A stretch of 64,000 nt of DNA, taken from assembly GCA_964423425.1 (NCBI GenBank), contig CAYRES010000005.1, positions 135,559-199,558 on the forward strand, written 5' to 3'. Below are positions 29,218-38,346 of this stretch, one piece after another (position 1 is the stretch's first letter; each line of letters starts with the position of its first letter). The notes under the pieces were generated by a model, which saw nothing but the letters and a program-made list of their open reading frames with translations, was not told the DNA's origin and searched no databases. The translations under genes were made by a program, and so were the position numbers. This DNA is from CAYRES01 sp964423425. Lineage in GTDB: Bacteria; Actinomycetota; Thermoleophilia; RBG-16-64-13.

Positions 29218-29327
29218 GCAGGACTCCTCTCGGTTGCCCTCTTCTCGAACCGTTCCCTTTGCACGCTCCTCCTCGATACAATAGCCACTCAAGGCGAGTG
29301 CGCCTCGCGGCGCGAAGGGAGCGTAAC

Positions 29328-29861
29328 TTGGATCGGCTATGGGCACCCTGGCGAATGGACTACATCAAGTCTAGCAAACCGGACACGTGCATCTTCTGCA
29401 CCAAACCCGCCGCCGGCGACGACCGTGCCAATCAGATCGTGTGGCGGGGGCAGTTGTCTTTCGTCATGCTGAACGCCTATCCGTACAACAACGGGCACAT
29501 GATGGTCGCCCCCTTCGCCCACACGGCCAACCTCGAGGATCTGCCGCTCGAGACACTCACCGAGATGATGCTGCTCTCCCAGCTGGCGGTGAGGGCGCTC
29601 GACGCCGACTTCCGTCCCGAGGGCGTCAACCTGGGCATCAACCTCGGTTCGGTGGCCGGAGCCGGAGTGAAAGACCATGTGCACATACACGTGGTACCAC
29701 GCTGGCTGGGCGATACGAACTTCATGACCGTTTCAAACGACACCAGAGTGATCCCGCAGTCACTCGATGACACCTGGGAACTCCTGCACACCGCGTTCGC
29801 GGCGCTGAAACGCACAGAGACGGACATCACCGACCGAGCCGGCGGCAGCTTGACGCCGTGA
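29328..29861 (+). CDS. HIT family hydrolase/AP4A phosphorylase-like
   Basis: A 177-residue histidine-triad protein. The start is TTG 29328, chosen because LDRLWAPWRMDYI matches the conserved N-terminus of this subgroup and GAAGGGAG lies 6 bases upstream. CIFCTKP follows (the cysteine pair of the metal-binding N-terminal region) and the HIT motif HVHIHVVPRW is at about 117-126. Members hydrolyse or phosphorolyse dinucleoside polyphosphates or AMP conjugates. Divergent from the Nudix gene, a common partner type in nucleotide housekeeping. Confidence 0.92.
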   Translation: MDRLWAPWRMDYIKSSKPDTCIFCTKPAAGDDRANQIVWRGQLSFVMLNAYPYNNGHMMVAPFAHTANLEDLPLETLTEMMLLSQLAVRALDADFRPEGVNLGINLGSVAGAGVKDHVHIHVVPRWLGDTNFMTVSNDTRVIPQSLDDTWELLHTAFAALKRTETDITDRAGGSLTP

Positions 29862-29963
29862 GTCCTGCGCGTGGCCGCGCGGGTGCAAAACCTGGGCCCT
29901 ACGCAGCTGTGCGCCCCCGTGAAGAAGCCACCGCCGTGTGGATGTCGTCGTCGTGCGGCCCGG

Positions 29964-30854
29964 CTATGAGATCGCTCCCTCCAGCCTGAGCAACTCGTCC
30001 AACGCCGCCCGCCCCACCTCCAACTCGGCTTCGTCGGGCTCCTCCGTGGTGAAGAACCGCTGCAGCGCCCTGCCCGGAAGCAGCATGGCCTTTGCCGCGG
30101 GACGCTCCGGATGGGCGGACATGTAGCGAAAGGCCTCCATCGCCACCCCGAGCGAAGCCACGCCGGTCAGGAAGAACGCACCTGGAGGTGGTTCACGGAA
30201 GAGACGCCGCACCACCACCGACCCGAGCACGTTCGCCACGAGAAGGGGGCCCACCAGATTGGAACCGCAGCGGTCGTGCTCTTTCGCCGCCTGGGAACCC
30301 GTCCGGCCCCGAGCCTTGTTCTCATACGCACCTATGCTCTTGTGTTCGGCCCCGTGATACCGGGCAAGCTTGGTGCCGCGCAGAGCCACCACCGCAGGCG
30401 CAGCCGAGAAGAGAGCGACAGCCGTCTCTTGAACGAGAAGCGCCCCCAGACTGCGGCCGGCCCCTCCGAACCGCCTGATGAGCGACACGGCCACGGTGGC
30501 GGCCGCCACCGAACTCATGGCCTCGGGGAGCTCCACCGGGAGCACGGCCCCCTTGAGCCGCCGCTTCACCTGCACGAGCACCAAGAGGGCATCGACGAGG
30601 CGAGAGGTGCCGCGCACGAGCGGTGCCCCCTCGAAGAGCCCCCCGGGGGCAAATAACGGTGACTTGGCGCCGGAGGCGACCTCGACCGACCCGTCCTCCG
30701 TCCGAATGGCCGCCACCCAGTGCGTCTTGGTCTGCAGAAGGAGGCCGTTGCCCAAGGCCATGCCCCCGAGGCGCAGGGGAGCCTCCTTCACCCCGCCTGT
30801 GCTCTCGCCCACATCTGGGCCTGCGCCGGCGGGCCCCTGTGAAGTCACTCTCAC
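29964..30854 (-). CDS. DUF1385 family membrane protein (YqhQ-like)
   Basis: A 296-residue protein of the DUF1385 family. The conserved blocks are GGMALGNGLLLQT near the N-terminus (the family's G-G-V/QAVM-like entry), KLARYHGAEHKSIGAYEN, and EHDRCGSNLVGPLLVAN with an adjacent hydrophobic stretch. Three to four membrane segments are predicted in the C-terminal half. The HxxEH and DRCG motifs suggest metal binding, but no function is established. The GTG start has AGGGGGTGG upstream. It lies 11 bases after the MFS gene and is probably co-transcribed. Confidence 0.8.
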   Translation of the reverse strand: MRVTSQGPAGAGPDVGESTGGVKEAPLRLGGMALGNGLLLQTKTHWVAAIRTEDGSVEVASGAKSPLFAPGGLFEGAPLVRGTSRLVDALLVLVQVKRRLKGAVLPVELPEAMSSVAAATVAVSLIRRFGGAGRSLGALLVQETAVALFSAAPAVVALRGTKLARYHGAEHKSIGAYENKARGRTGSQAAKEHDRCGSNLVGPLLVANVLGSVVVRRLFREPPPGAFFLTGVASLGVAMEAFRYMSAHPERPAAKAMLLPGRALQRFFTTEEPDEAELEVGRAALDELLRLEGAIS

Positions 30855-30865
30855 TCGACCACCCC

Positions 30866-32077
30866 CTACTCCGATTCGAGGCTGAGTTTGGTGCGCACCA
30901 TGCGCAGCTTGTAGGGAAGATACACCACTGTGCCCAGGAACAGGGCCAGACCACCCGCGGCGGCAAACAAGGGCGTGATGCCCAGGATCTCTCCCAACGC
31001 CCCACCCGAGAGAAGGCCGGCCGCCGCACCGAGCTGGCCCAAGCCCGTGCGGATGGCTATGAGCCTGCCCTTGTCCGGCCGGGGTTCGATCTCCTGATAA
31101 AGGGTCATGGAACCCACGATGACGCCCACGTTGGCACAGGCGGCCAGTGCGAGGAACACCACCGCCAGGTAGAAGGATCGCGTGAAACTCACGGTGATAA
31201 AGCAGAGGCCCATGAACACGATGGAGAGGAACACGTAGGTGTTACGGTCGCCTTTGAAGGCCAGACGGCTCGCCACCACCCCACCCACGATCCAACCCAC
31301 CGAGGTGATGATCTCCATGGTCGCAAACCCCTGGGGGCCGACCTTGTACACGTCGAGCGCCAGCCCGTAGGCGTTCGGCAGGGTCATGAGGATGGCGGTC
31401 ATAGGCAAGAGTGCGAACAACAGGTTGGTGCGCAGTGAAGGGCTACCCCACAGGCTTCCCAGCACCCGCGGGGATTCCCGCACCAATGCTCCGAGTGAGG
31501 TGTCGGACGGGGCGGAGGCGGCCACCCTGGGAAGTGCGAGAAGCAGGAGCGCCGAGACCCCGTAGCTGGCCGCATCGATCATGAACGTGACCACGTAGCC
31601 CAAGGTGGCAACCAAGACCCCACCCACCAGATAGCCGCCGAGCTCGGCTCCATCTCGGGCGATGCTCAGATAGGAGTTGGCCCGGATCAGCCGCCCCCGA
31701 GGAACGAGATCGCCCACTACCTTCACCTGAGTGGGGTTGAAGACCGCGGTGAACACGCCCACGAGCCCCGCCACCACATAGACGAAGACGACCGAGCGCA
31801 CGGCGGCGAAGGGCATGGAGAGGATGAGCACGGCCCGGCACACGTCGGCGGACACCATGAGGAGCCGCCCATCGTACCGGTCGAGCAGAGCTCCCCACAC
31901 GAAGCTCACCACCACCACGGGCAGAGTGGAGGCTGCCAGCACACCGCCCATATGCAGCACGGAGCCGGTGAGATCGAACACCATGACGGCAAGCGCCACG
32001 GTCGAGATAGACGTACCGATGGTGGAGAGCGCCTGGGCCCCTAGGATGAGCCACAGCGCCCGATTGGACTGCCCCAC
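30866..32077 (-). CDS. MFS exporter (MFS_3 / EntS-like)
   Basis: A 403-residue, 12-helix major facilitator. The N-terminus ALWLILGAQALSTIGTSIS and the loop 2-3 motif GALLDRYDGRLLMVSADVCR are typical of the EntS/MFS_3 group that exports siderophores, macrolides or other drugs. The GTG at 32077 with GGGGAG 7 bases upstream is preferred to the GTG at 32092. Adjacent to the DUF1385 gene. Substrate unknown. Confidence 0.85.
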   Translation of the reverse strand: MGQSNRALWLILGAQALSTIGTSISTVALAVMVFDLTGSVLHMGGVLAASTLPVVVVSFVWGALLDRYDGRLLMVSADVCRAVLILSMPFAAVRSVVFVYVVAGLVGVFTAVFNPTQVKVVGDLVPRGRLIRANSYLSIARDGAELGGYLVGGVLVATLGYVVTFMIDAASYGVSALLLLALPRVAASAPSDTSLGALVRESPRVLGSLWGSPSLRTNLLFALLPMTAILMTLPNAYGLALDVYKVGPQGFATMEIITSVGWIVGGVVASRLAFKGDRNTYVFLSIVFMGLCFITVSFTRSFYLAVVFLALAACANVGVIVGSMTLYQEIEPRPDKGRLIAIRTGLGQLGAAAGLLSGGALGEILGITPLFAAAGGLALFLGTVVYLPYKLRMVRTKLSLESE

Positions 32078-32166
32078 GTGAGATCTCCCCACTCACACTG
32101 CCGCACATCGCGCCCCCGGCCGGCCGGGGAGCGGCATCAATCTAGCATACGCCTCGGACGAATCCC

Positions 32167-33558
32167 TCAGGCGATGTCGCGCAGGAACCGGACCTTCTGG
32201 AACTGCACATGGAAGTCGATGTGCTCAGCCGATCGATAGTCTACGCCTTGCCGCATCAGCACCAGGATGAACGCATCGACGACCTCGGGGTCGAACTGGA
32301 GTCCACGCTGGGCGGCCAGTTCCCCCATGGCCCACTCGACCTCGCGCCGGGACGCATAGGGCCGGTCGGAGATCATCGCCGAGTAGCAGTCCGCCACCGT
32401 TACGATTCGGCTGAGCAGGGGAATGTCCTTCCCCTCGATGCCGTCCGGGTAGCCCTGGCCGTCGAATCGCTCATGGTGATGGCGAACAACCAGGCCAAGC
32501 TCCTCGAACTCGCTCATGTTGCTCAGGATGTGTTGCCCGGCCTCGGAGTGGTCCTTGATGATGCGCAGGGATTCGCCCACCAGGCGCCCGTGGAAGTTGA
32601 GTACCTCGTCGGGCACGCTTATCTTGCCCAAGTCGTGGAGCAGCCCGGCCAGGTGCGCCAGGTTGCACTCCCGGCGGCTCAGCCCCATCTTCTTGGCGAT
32701 ATCGAAGGAGTACTGGGCGACGGCTGCGGAATGCTGGGCCGTGTAGTTGTCCTTGAGGTCGAGGGCGGTGATCATGCCGGCCGCCATCTGTAGAGAGAAG
32801 CGCTCGAGCCTCTGGGCGAGCTCCATCTCCCGGGAGTAGATACGAAACGCGTAGATCAGGCCGAGCACCGGGAGGACGAAGAGGGCGAAGCCCAATGCCC
32901 CGAGCTCCTGGAAGGCGTAGGCGAGGCCAAGGCTGAGAACGAGGAAGAAGGCTTGGAAGGGGAGGAAGGGCTTGATGTCTTCCTTGAACAGCTGTGCCGG
33001 CGCCGTGCCCCGGCGAACCCACATGACAGGCACGAAGAGCAGGTAGTTCACCACCTGGTAGGCGAGGCCGGCGGCTATGCCACCGAGAGCGAGCACGAGG
33101 CCGCTCTCGCCGTAGGCGTCGACAAGTGACCAGTAGACGAGGCCGGTGACCGCACCGGAGATGAAGAACGAGGCCATGTAGAACAGGTTCTTCATCACCT
33201 GGCCCCGCGTCCAGGCCACGATGATACAGGAGGCGGACACGATGCCGCCGGTGAGCGGACCCAGGATGACCGCGGCCAAGAAGTCGGGGAGGAAACCCGC
33301 GGACACCTCGGTGCGGCCGTGCACCTTGATCTGATACCGCTGGGCGAAAACGCTCACCGCCGCGAAGAACAGCAACCCGAAGACCGAGAAGGGCTCGAGG
33401 ACCTCCCACCGAACCTGTGCGACCACCATGAAGTAGAGCAGGGCGACGGCGCCCAAGCAGACCGCGATCACGTAAGGCGTGATCTTGTCGGCTTGGGCGC
33501 CCCGTCCCCCACTAGTGCCTGTGACAGGTACGTGGGTAGCGTTGGTCGGGGAGCTCAC
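32167..33558 (-). CDS. Membrane HD-GYP domain protein (putative cyclic-di-GMP phosphodiesterase)
   Basis: A 463-residue protein with an N-terminal module of about eight helices (25-250), a short coil, and a C-terminal HD-GYP domain (about 265-440). The domain carries HSAAVAQYSFDIAKKMGLSR, LLHDLGKISVPDEVL (HD metal pair), HHHERFDGQGYPDGIEGKD (GYP motif) and VADCYSAMISDRPY. It probably degrades cyclic-di-GMP or a related dinucleotide in response to a membrane signal. GTG start at 33558 with a poor ribosome site, so the exact start is uncertain. Confidence 0.88.
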   Translation of the reverse strand: MSSPTNATHVPVTGTSGGRGAQADKITPYVIAVCLGAVALLYFMVVAQVRWEVLEPFSVFGLLFFAAVSVFAQRYQIKVHGRTEVSAGFLPDFLAAVILGPLTGGIVSASCIIVAWTRGQVMKNLFYMASFFISGAVTGLVYWSLVDAYGESGLVLALGGIAAGLAYQVVNYLLFVPVMWVRRGTAPAQLFKEDIKPFLPFQAFFLVLSLGLAYAFQELGALGFALFVLPVLGLIYAFRIYSREMELAQRLERFSLQMAAGMITALDLKDNYTAQHSAAVAQYSFDIAKKMGLSRRECNLAHLAGLLHDLGKISVPDEVLNFHGRLVGESLRIIKDHSEAGQHILSNMSEFEELGLVVRHHHERFDGQGYPDGIEGKDIPLLSRIVTVADCYSAMISDRPYASRREVEWAMGELAAQRGLQFDPEVVDAFILVLMRQGVDYRSAEHIDFHVQFQKVRFLRDIA

Positions 33559-33954
33559 ATGCCTGACCTTTGTCCGAGGCCGGTATCTATGACCTTCATC
33601 GGCACCATAAGACCATCGCTTGAGACCTCGACCATCAACGATTCACTCAAGAGACTACCAGCCCGAGTACTTCATCTCCCCTCCTCTCTCCTCTGCCTCC
33701 CCCGCTCAGGCTATGCTCACGCGCACGGCGTGCAGCCGCGATCGAGCGGAAAGAGTTTCCCTTTCTCCTGTCCACGAACGCCTGTGCGGTCCCATCCACC
33801 AAGGCGTCCGCTGAACCTGCCGAGTGCCCGAGCTTCCCATCCAAGGCGCCTTTCGGCACTCGGGGCGGCCCGGCTATGTTCGCGCTACCACCCTAAGGGC
33901 ATTCTTCGCTTTTGTCAACGCAATGCCGGGTGGGGTATGCCCTATAATGCCGCC
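33559..33954. other. Divergent intergenic region
   Basis: About 395 bases separate the HD-GYP gene and the small plus-strand gene at 33955. The only clear element is a TATAAT at 33943-33948. The rest is ordinary GC-rich DNA without a recognisable RNA gene or repeat. Confidence 0.5.
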
Positions 33955-33955
33955 A
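33943..33955 (+). promoter_or_regulatory. TATAAT -10 box placing transcription start at the ATG (leaderless)
   Basis: A perfect TATAAT ends 6 bases before the ATG at 33955, so the expected start point (about 7 bases after the box) coincides with the start codon. There is no Shine-Dalgarno sequence. A TTGTCA at 33912-33917 is too far (25-base spacer) for a normal -35. Confidence 0.55.
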
Positions 33956-34221
33956 TGAACGCCAACCATCGCCTACTCTCCGATCCGGCATGTGTGGCCG
34001 TCCTGTCGTATCTGGGGACGGTGGGCAAGATGAACGAACGCACCGAGGTGTCGCTTCAAGAGCTCACCCACGAACTCGCGGCCGAGCTCTCAGGCTACGA
34101 GGGCGGAGCCCGGCGCTGCGTCATCCAGCTGGTGGATGCGGGGCTCGCCGAGGCCGATCTCTTCCCCACCAACGTGTGGGTCAAAATCTCAGCCGAGGGA
34201 GCGGCTGTGCTCGAGTCCTGA
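33955..34221 (+). CDS. Small protein of unknown function, winged-helix-like
   Basis: An 88-residue soluble protein beginning MNANHRLLSDPACVAVLSYL. The helical pattern, a middle segment VSLQELTHELAAELSGYEGG, and a final strand-rich part (NVWVKISAEGAAVLES) resemble a small winged-helix domain, but no family is recognised. No ribosome site is present; the TATAAT immediately upstream suggests leaderless translation. It converges with the glucan phosphorylase gene. Confidence 0.6.
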   Translation: MNANHRLLSDPACVAVLSYLGTVGKMNERTEVSLQELTHELAAELSGYEGGARRCVIQLVDAGLAEADLFPTNVWVKISAEGAAVLES

Positions 34222-34322
34222 CCCGGGCAGTCATCCCCGTGAAGCCCATGGGGCGCTCACCGGCCGCGAGGTATGTGCCGTCCCCGAAGTGGGTGCCGCT
34301 CATGGGTACCTGATGCCCGGCG

Positions 34323-36875
34323 CTACTCCCAGGTCATGAGGTTGAGCTCGTTGGGGATGAGGACGTCTTCCTGGTAGGGGAAGACTCCCACCGCGAAACC
34401 GTACACGCCGGAGGTCGGACAGGGCACCGCCCCTTCGTACACCGCGTGGCCGTCGGAGTCGTACGCATGCGGCAACGGCATGGCCGCACCCCCAGCGACC
34501 TGCCCGTCGGACCGCAACAGGCCGTGGTAGACGATCACCTGCACATCCTCCGGGCCGAGCTCTCCCAACGCCACCTTCACCCGCACGGGCAATTCCGAAC
34601 CGACCTGCACCTCCGGACCCCCGTCCTGGTCTACCGACACCACCCGTACCCCCTCCCACTTCTCGCGCACCCTCTTCTTCCACGCAGCGATATCCCGGGC
34701 GCGGGCGAAACCGTCCGCACTCACCCGGGAGTAGTGGTGGGCGGAGGGAAGATAGAACTTCTCCGCGTAGTCACGCACCATGCGGGCGGTGGAAAAGGCG
34801 GGGGTGAGGTGGCGCATCGAATTCTTCATCATCGCGATCCACTTGCGGGGGAGGCCGTCGGCTCCGCGTTCGTAGAAGGCAGGGACGACCTCCTGCTCGA
34901 GGATGGAGTAGAGGGCCTGGGCTTCCACACGGTCCTGGTAGTCGAAGTCCTCATACTCCTCACCGCGGCCGATAGCCCAGCCCGCCTCCTCGCGGTAGCC
35001 CTCCACCCACCAGCCGTCGAGTACCGACAGGTTGAGGCCCCCGTTGGCGAGCACCTTCATGCCGCTCGTGCCGCTGGCCTCCAGCGGACGCCGAGGCGTG
35101 TTCAACCACACGTCGCAGCCCCGCACGAGCATGCGCGCCTTCTCCAGATCGTAATCCTCGAGGAAGACGAGCCGGTGTTGAACGCCTTCCTGGGCGGCGA
35201 AACGTACGATCTCCCGAATGAAGGCCTTGCCTCCATCGTCCCGCGGATGGGCCTTGCCCGCGAAGATGATCTGCACCGGCCGCTGCTCGTTGAGGAGGAG
35301 GGCCTTGAGCCTGTCGACCTCTCGTAGGATAAGCGTGGCCCGTTTGTACGTGGCAAAGCGGCGGGCGAAACCGATGGTGAGAGCGTCGGCGCGTAACACC
35401 TCCCCGGCCGCCTTGAGGTCGGCCGACGGAGCGTGACGCCGCTCCAATTGAGCCCGGAACCGGGAACGCGCGAATGCCACCAAGCGCTCCCTCTGCCTCA
35501 CATGAGTACGCCACAGTTCCTCGTCGGGAATGGCCGACACCCGGGCCCAGACGGATGGGTCGGCCACATCCTCGCGCCAGTGAGGCCCAGCGTAGCGGTC
35601 CAGCAGGATGGCCATCTCCGGGGCGATCCACCCCCGGGTGTGCACACCATTGGTAACCGAGTCGACGGGGACCTCGCTCTCCGGTAGTCCAGGCCAAGCC
35701 ACGTGGAGCATACGGGCCGTCACCCGCCGGTGCAGGCGGCTCACTGCGTTCCGGCGGGGGGCGTGCCTCACCGCCAGAACAGCCACGTTGAAGGGCTCGT
35801 CACTATCTCCCGGCCGCGCGCGCCCCTTGTCGATGAAGGTGCTCCACTCGAGCTTCAGATCTTCTACGTAGCAGGAGAAGTACTTCTGCATCAGTTCTTC
35901 GGAGAAGAGGTCGAAACCGGCGGGAACCGGGGTGTGAGTGGTGAAGATGGTGCCGGCGCCCACTGCCTGGCGGGCCTCCAGGTAATCCAAGCCGTGCTCG
36001 CCCATGAGAGTGCGGATGCGCTCGAGCGACAGGAAGGCGGAGTGGCCTTCGTTCATGTGGCACACGGTGGGCCGGTAGCCGAGGGCATGAAGAGCCCTCA
36101 CGCCACCTATACCCAGGACGATCTCCTGGCGGATGCGGGTCTCGGGGCCGCCCCCGTATAGCTCATCGGTGACATCCTGGTCGGCCTGCTCGTTCTCGGC
36201 AAGATTGGTGTCGAGTAGAAACAGCGGTATGCGCCCCACCTGTACCCGCCATACCCCGACCACCACATTGTTGCCCGCCAGATCGACCTGCACGCGCACC
36301 GGGGCGCCGTCGCCGTGAGTGACCGGGGTCGCCGGCAGCATGGAGAAGTCGTTCAGTTGCGAGGCTTCGAGCTGCCAGCCGTCGGAGTTCAAGTACTGGG
36401 CGAAGTAGCCCTTCTGGTACATCAGACCCACCGCCACCAGAGGCAGGCCGAGATCGCTCGCCGACTTGAGATGATCGCCGGCCAAGACACCGAGGCCCCC
36501 CGAGTAGACGGGCAGGCACTCGGCGAGCCCGTACTCCATGGAGAAATAGGCCACGCACATGTCGGCGGACTCGGGGTGGCGACGCCGGAACCAGCCCGGT
36601 TCATCCAGGTACGAGCGCAACGAGCCGTGCACTCGTTCCAGATTGGCGAGAAAGCCCTCGTCGGAGGCAGCCCGGTCGAGCCGCTCCTGGGAGATCTCGG
36701 CGAGAACCCGGGCCGGGTTGTGCCTGCTCTGCATCCACAGTTCGGGGTCGAGCCTCATGAACAGCTCCACCGTGTCATGATCCCACGTCCAACGAAGGTT
36801 GTAGGCAAGCTCACGAAGGCCCGCGAGGCGCGGAGGCAGAGAGGGGCGCACACTGTAGCGATGAACCGTCTTCAC
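34323..36875 (-). CDS. glgP: Alpha-glucan (glycogen/maltodextrin) phosphorylase, GT35 with DUF3417
   Basis: An 850-residue cytoplasmic enzyme releasing glucose-1-phosphate from alpha-1,4-glucans. It has the N-terminal DUF3417 segment (LRELAYNLRWTWDHDTVELF) of the bacterial/archaeal short phosphorylase group, the substrate region VAYFSMEYGLAECLPVYSGG (shown here in part), and the pyridoxal phosphate site EASGTSGMKVLANGGLNLS (Lys binds PLP) near 600. The GTG start at 36875 has only a weak site, but the family N-terminus fits. No other glg gene is adjacent. Confidence 0.93.
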   Translation of the reverse strand: MKTVHRYSVRPSLPPRLAGLRELAYNLRWTWDHDTVELFMRLDPELWMQSRHNPARVLAEISQERLDRAASDEGFLANLERVHGSLRSYLDEPGWFRRRHPESADMCVAYFSMEYGLAECLPVYSGGLGVLAGDHLKSASDLGLPLVAVGLMYQKGYFAQYLNSDGWQLEASQLNDFSMLPATPVTHGDGAPVRVQVDLAGNNVVVGVWRVQVGRIPLFLLDTNLAENEQADQDVTDELYGGGPETRIRQEIVLGIGGVRALHALGYRPTVCHMNEGHSAFLSLERIRTLMGEHGLDYLEARQAVGAGTIFTTHTPVPAGFDLFSEELMQKYFSCYVEDLKLEWSTFIDKGRARPGDSDEPFNVAVLAVRHAPRRNAVSRLHRRVTARMLHVAWPGLPESEVPVDSVTNGVHTRGWIAPEMAILLDRYAGPHWREDVADPSVWARVSAIPDEELWRTHVRQRERLVAFARSRFRAQLERRHAPSADLKAAGEVLRADALTIGFARRFATYKRATLILREVDRLKALLLNEQRPVQIIFAGKAHPRDDGGKAFIREIVRFAAQEGVQHRLVFLEDYDLEKARMLVRGCDVWLNTPRRPLEASGTSGMKVLANGGLNLSVLDGWWVEGYREEAGWAIGRGEEYEDFDYQDRVEAQALYSILEQEVVPAFYERGADGLPRKWIAMMKNSMRHLTPAFSTARMVRDYAEKFYLPSAHHYSRVSADGFARARDIAAWKKRVREKWEGVRVVSVDQDGGPEVQVGSELPVRVKVALGELGPEDVQVIVYHGLLRSDGQVAGGAAMPLPHAYDSDGHAVYEGAVPCPTSGVYGFAVGVFPYQEDVLIPNELNLMTWE

Positions 36876-36944
36876 GTCATCATCATACCCGTTCTTGAGG
36901 ACTTCGCATGTCGGTGCTAGCCTCTCTGCGAAAGGAGGTGCCTC

Positions 36945-37289
36945 ATGCCCCTGAACGACTCACAGCGCAATCTGCTCAATCTGGTGATGCGCTGCTTTGA
37001 CCGCAGCGTGGGAGGGGCCCGCCTCGACCCGCTCCAGGCCGAGTTCGAGCTGGGTGTGTCCATCCCTCGATTGGTGAGGGACGTGGAAGTCCTCGAAGCA
37101 GAAGGCATTCTGCGGCGCCTCGCCCCGGAGGTAGAGCTCACGGGAGCCGAGTCCGAGTGGCTTCTCGCGCCTACCGACCGAGGTGCCCTCCTCGCCATGG
37201 GGGTGGGTCTGGATCCGGCCGCTGAGTGGCCCGGTGCGGAGTCGGACGCCGAGGAGTGGCGGGACGAGGAAGGCGGCGCCCTCGTGTAG
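36945..37289 (+). CDS. Small winged-helix-like protein of unknown function
   Basis: A 114-residue protein with an optimal ribosome site (AAAGGAGGTG, 5 bases before ATG 36945). The pattern DSQRNLLNLVMRCFDRSVGG, FELGVSIPRLVRDVEVLEAE and GILRRL is a helix-turn-helix followed by a wing, as in small regulators. An acidic C-terminal tail follows. It is divergent from glgP and might regulate it, which is inference from position. Confidence 0.6.
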   Translation: MPLNDSQRNLLNLVMRCFDRSVGGARLDPLQAEFELGVSIPRLVRDVEVLEAEGILRRLAPEVELTGAESEWLLAPTDRGALLAMGVGLDPAAEWPGAESDAEEWRDEEGGALV

Positions 37290-37322
37290 GCGCGTCAGCG
37301 CAGCCCGTCGGACGAGGGCGCC
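37275..37322. terminator. 11-bp inverted repeat between convergent genes
   Basis: GGCGCCCTCGT (37275-37285) and its exact complement (37312-37322) flank a 26-base loop between the 114-residue gene and queE. The loop and the queE end share a 16-nt direct repeat, CGCGTCAGCGCAGCCC (37291-37306 and 37329-37344). It may act as a shared terminator, although the loop is long. Confidence 0.35.
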
Positions 37323-37332
37323 GTACGACGCG

Positions 37333-37956
37333 TCAGCGCAGCCCCAGAAGCTTGTGGAGCTGCAGGCTCAGCCGCCAGCGAGGATGAGCCATCACCGCAC
37401 GAATGGCTTCGTCGAGTGCGGCCGCGCCCCCTGAACTCTCCGGCTGCACCGAAACGACCGCCCGCGGATGACGCGCAGCCAGCTGCTCGAGCCGCACCAG
37501 ATCGTCGCTCTCGAGAAGACCGGGCGGTACCACGAACTTGAGTTCGTGCAATGCGGCACTGAGGTTGGGAGAGACGAAGTACCACGGCGGCTTGGGGCTG
37601 ACCGCTATCCAATGGGGCAACTCATCCATGGAGATGCCCAGCGTGCCGTTCGTTTCCAGGTGCACCCGGACTCCCCGGCCGCAGAGCAACTTGGTGAGTT
37701 CACCCACCTCGTCGTGCTGGAGGAGGGGCTCCCCTCCGGTGAGGCACGCACGCGGCAGACGGACTGCGGCCGCCACCTCCTCGACGGACATCTCGCAGCC
37801 TCCACGGGGATCCCAGCTCTCCCGCGTATCACACCAGCGCAGGCACTCGAGCTTCGCCGCCTTGGCATTGCACCCGGCAAGACGCACGAAAGTCATGGGC
37901 GCACCCGTCCAGCGACCCTCTCCCTGCAGCGAGTCGAAGATCTCAAGTACCCGCAC
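37333..37956 (-). CDS. queE: 7-carboxy-7-deazaguanine synthase (radical SAM)
   Basis: A 207-residue radical SAM enzyme converting 6-carboxytetrahydropterin to 7-carboxy-7-deazaguanine, the second step specific to queuosine/preQ0. The N-terminus EIFDSLQGEGRWTGAPMTFV is typical, the radical SAM region is RLAGCNAKAAKLECLRWCDT, followed by CLTGGEPLLQ and LETNGT. The cluster cysteines are spaced C-x8-C-x3-C rather than the common C-x3-C-x2-C. The GTG at 37956 with GAGGAGG 7 bases upstream is preferred over TTG 37974. Last gene of the queF-C-D-E operon. Confidence 0.92.
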   Translation of the reverse strand: MRVLEIFDSLQGEGRWTGAPMTFVRLAGCNAKAAKLECLRWCDTRESWDPRGGCEMSVEEVAAAVRLPRACLTGGEPLLQHDEVGELTKLLCGRGVRVHLETNGTLGISMDELPHWIAVSPKPPWYFVSPNLSAALHELKFVVPPGLLESDDLVRLEQLAARHPRAVVSVQPESSGGAAALDEAIRAVMAHPRWRLSLQLHKLLGLR

Positions 37957-37983
37957 CGGCCTGCCTCCTCGCAAGCGCCTCAG

Positions 37984-38346
37984 CTACGCCTCGACCTCGG
38001 CGTAGCTCGTGGGACTCTCCCACAACCGCACGCGCACCACGTTGAGGCCTCGCGCACGCAAGCTCTCGAAAGCCCACGCGGCAATGGACTCTGCCGTGGG
38101 CACCACCTCGAGGACCTCGTTCAGATAGGTGTGATCGAGAGGTTCGACCACCGTCTCCACGAGTATGGCCTGCAAGGCGGCGAAGTCAAGAACCATACCG
38201 GCACTGGGCCCCTGGTCTTCCACTCCCCCGGCCACGGTCACCTCCAGGCGGTACGAGTGCCCATGCAGACCCCGGCACTTGCCCTCATGATGAGGCAGAC
38301 TGTGGGCGGCATCGAAGGACACGATCTTGGTGACCGAGGTTCTCAT
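37984..38346 (-). CDS. queD: 6-carboxy-5,6,7,8-tetrahydropterin synthase
   Basis: A 120-residue enzyme of the PTPS family acting on 7,8-dihydroneopterin triphosphate. It shows FDAAHSLPHHEGKCRGLHGH: a zinc His, the catalytic Cys, and the HGH zinc pair, followed by PLDHTYLNE and the C-terminal VRLWESPTSYAEV. The ATG at 38346 overlaps the TGA of queC by four bases, so they are translationally coupled. Confidence 0.95.
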   Translation of the reverse strand: MRTSVTKIVSFDAAHSLPHHEGKCRGLHGHSYRLEVTVAGGVEDQGPSAGMVLDFAALQAILVETVVEPLDHTYLNEVLEVVPTAESIAAWAFESLRARGLNVVRVRLWESPTSYAEVEA

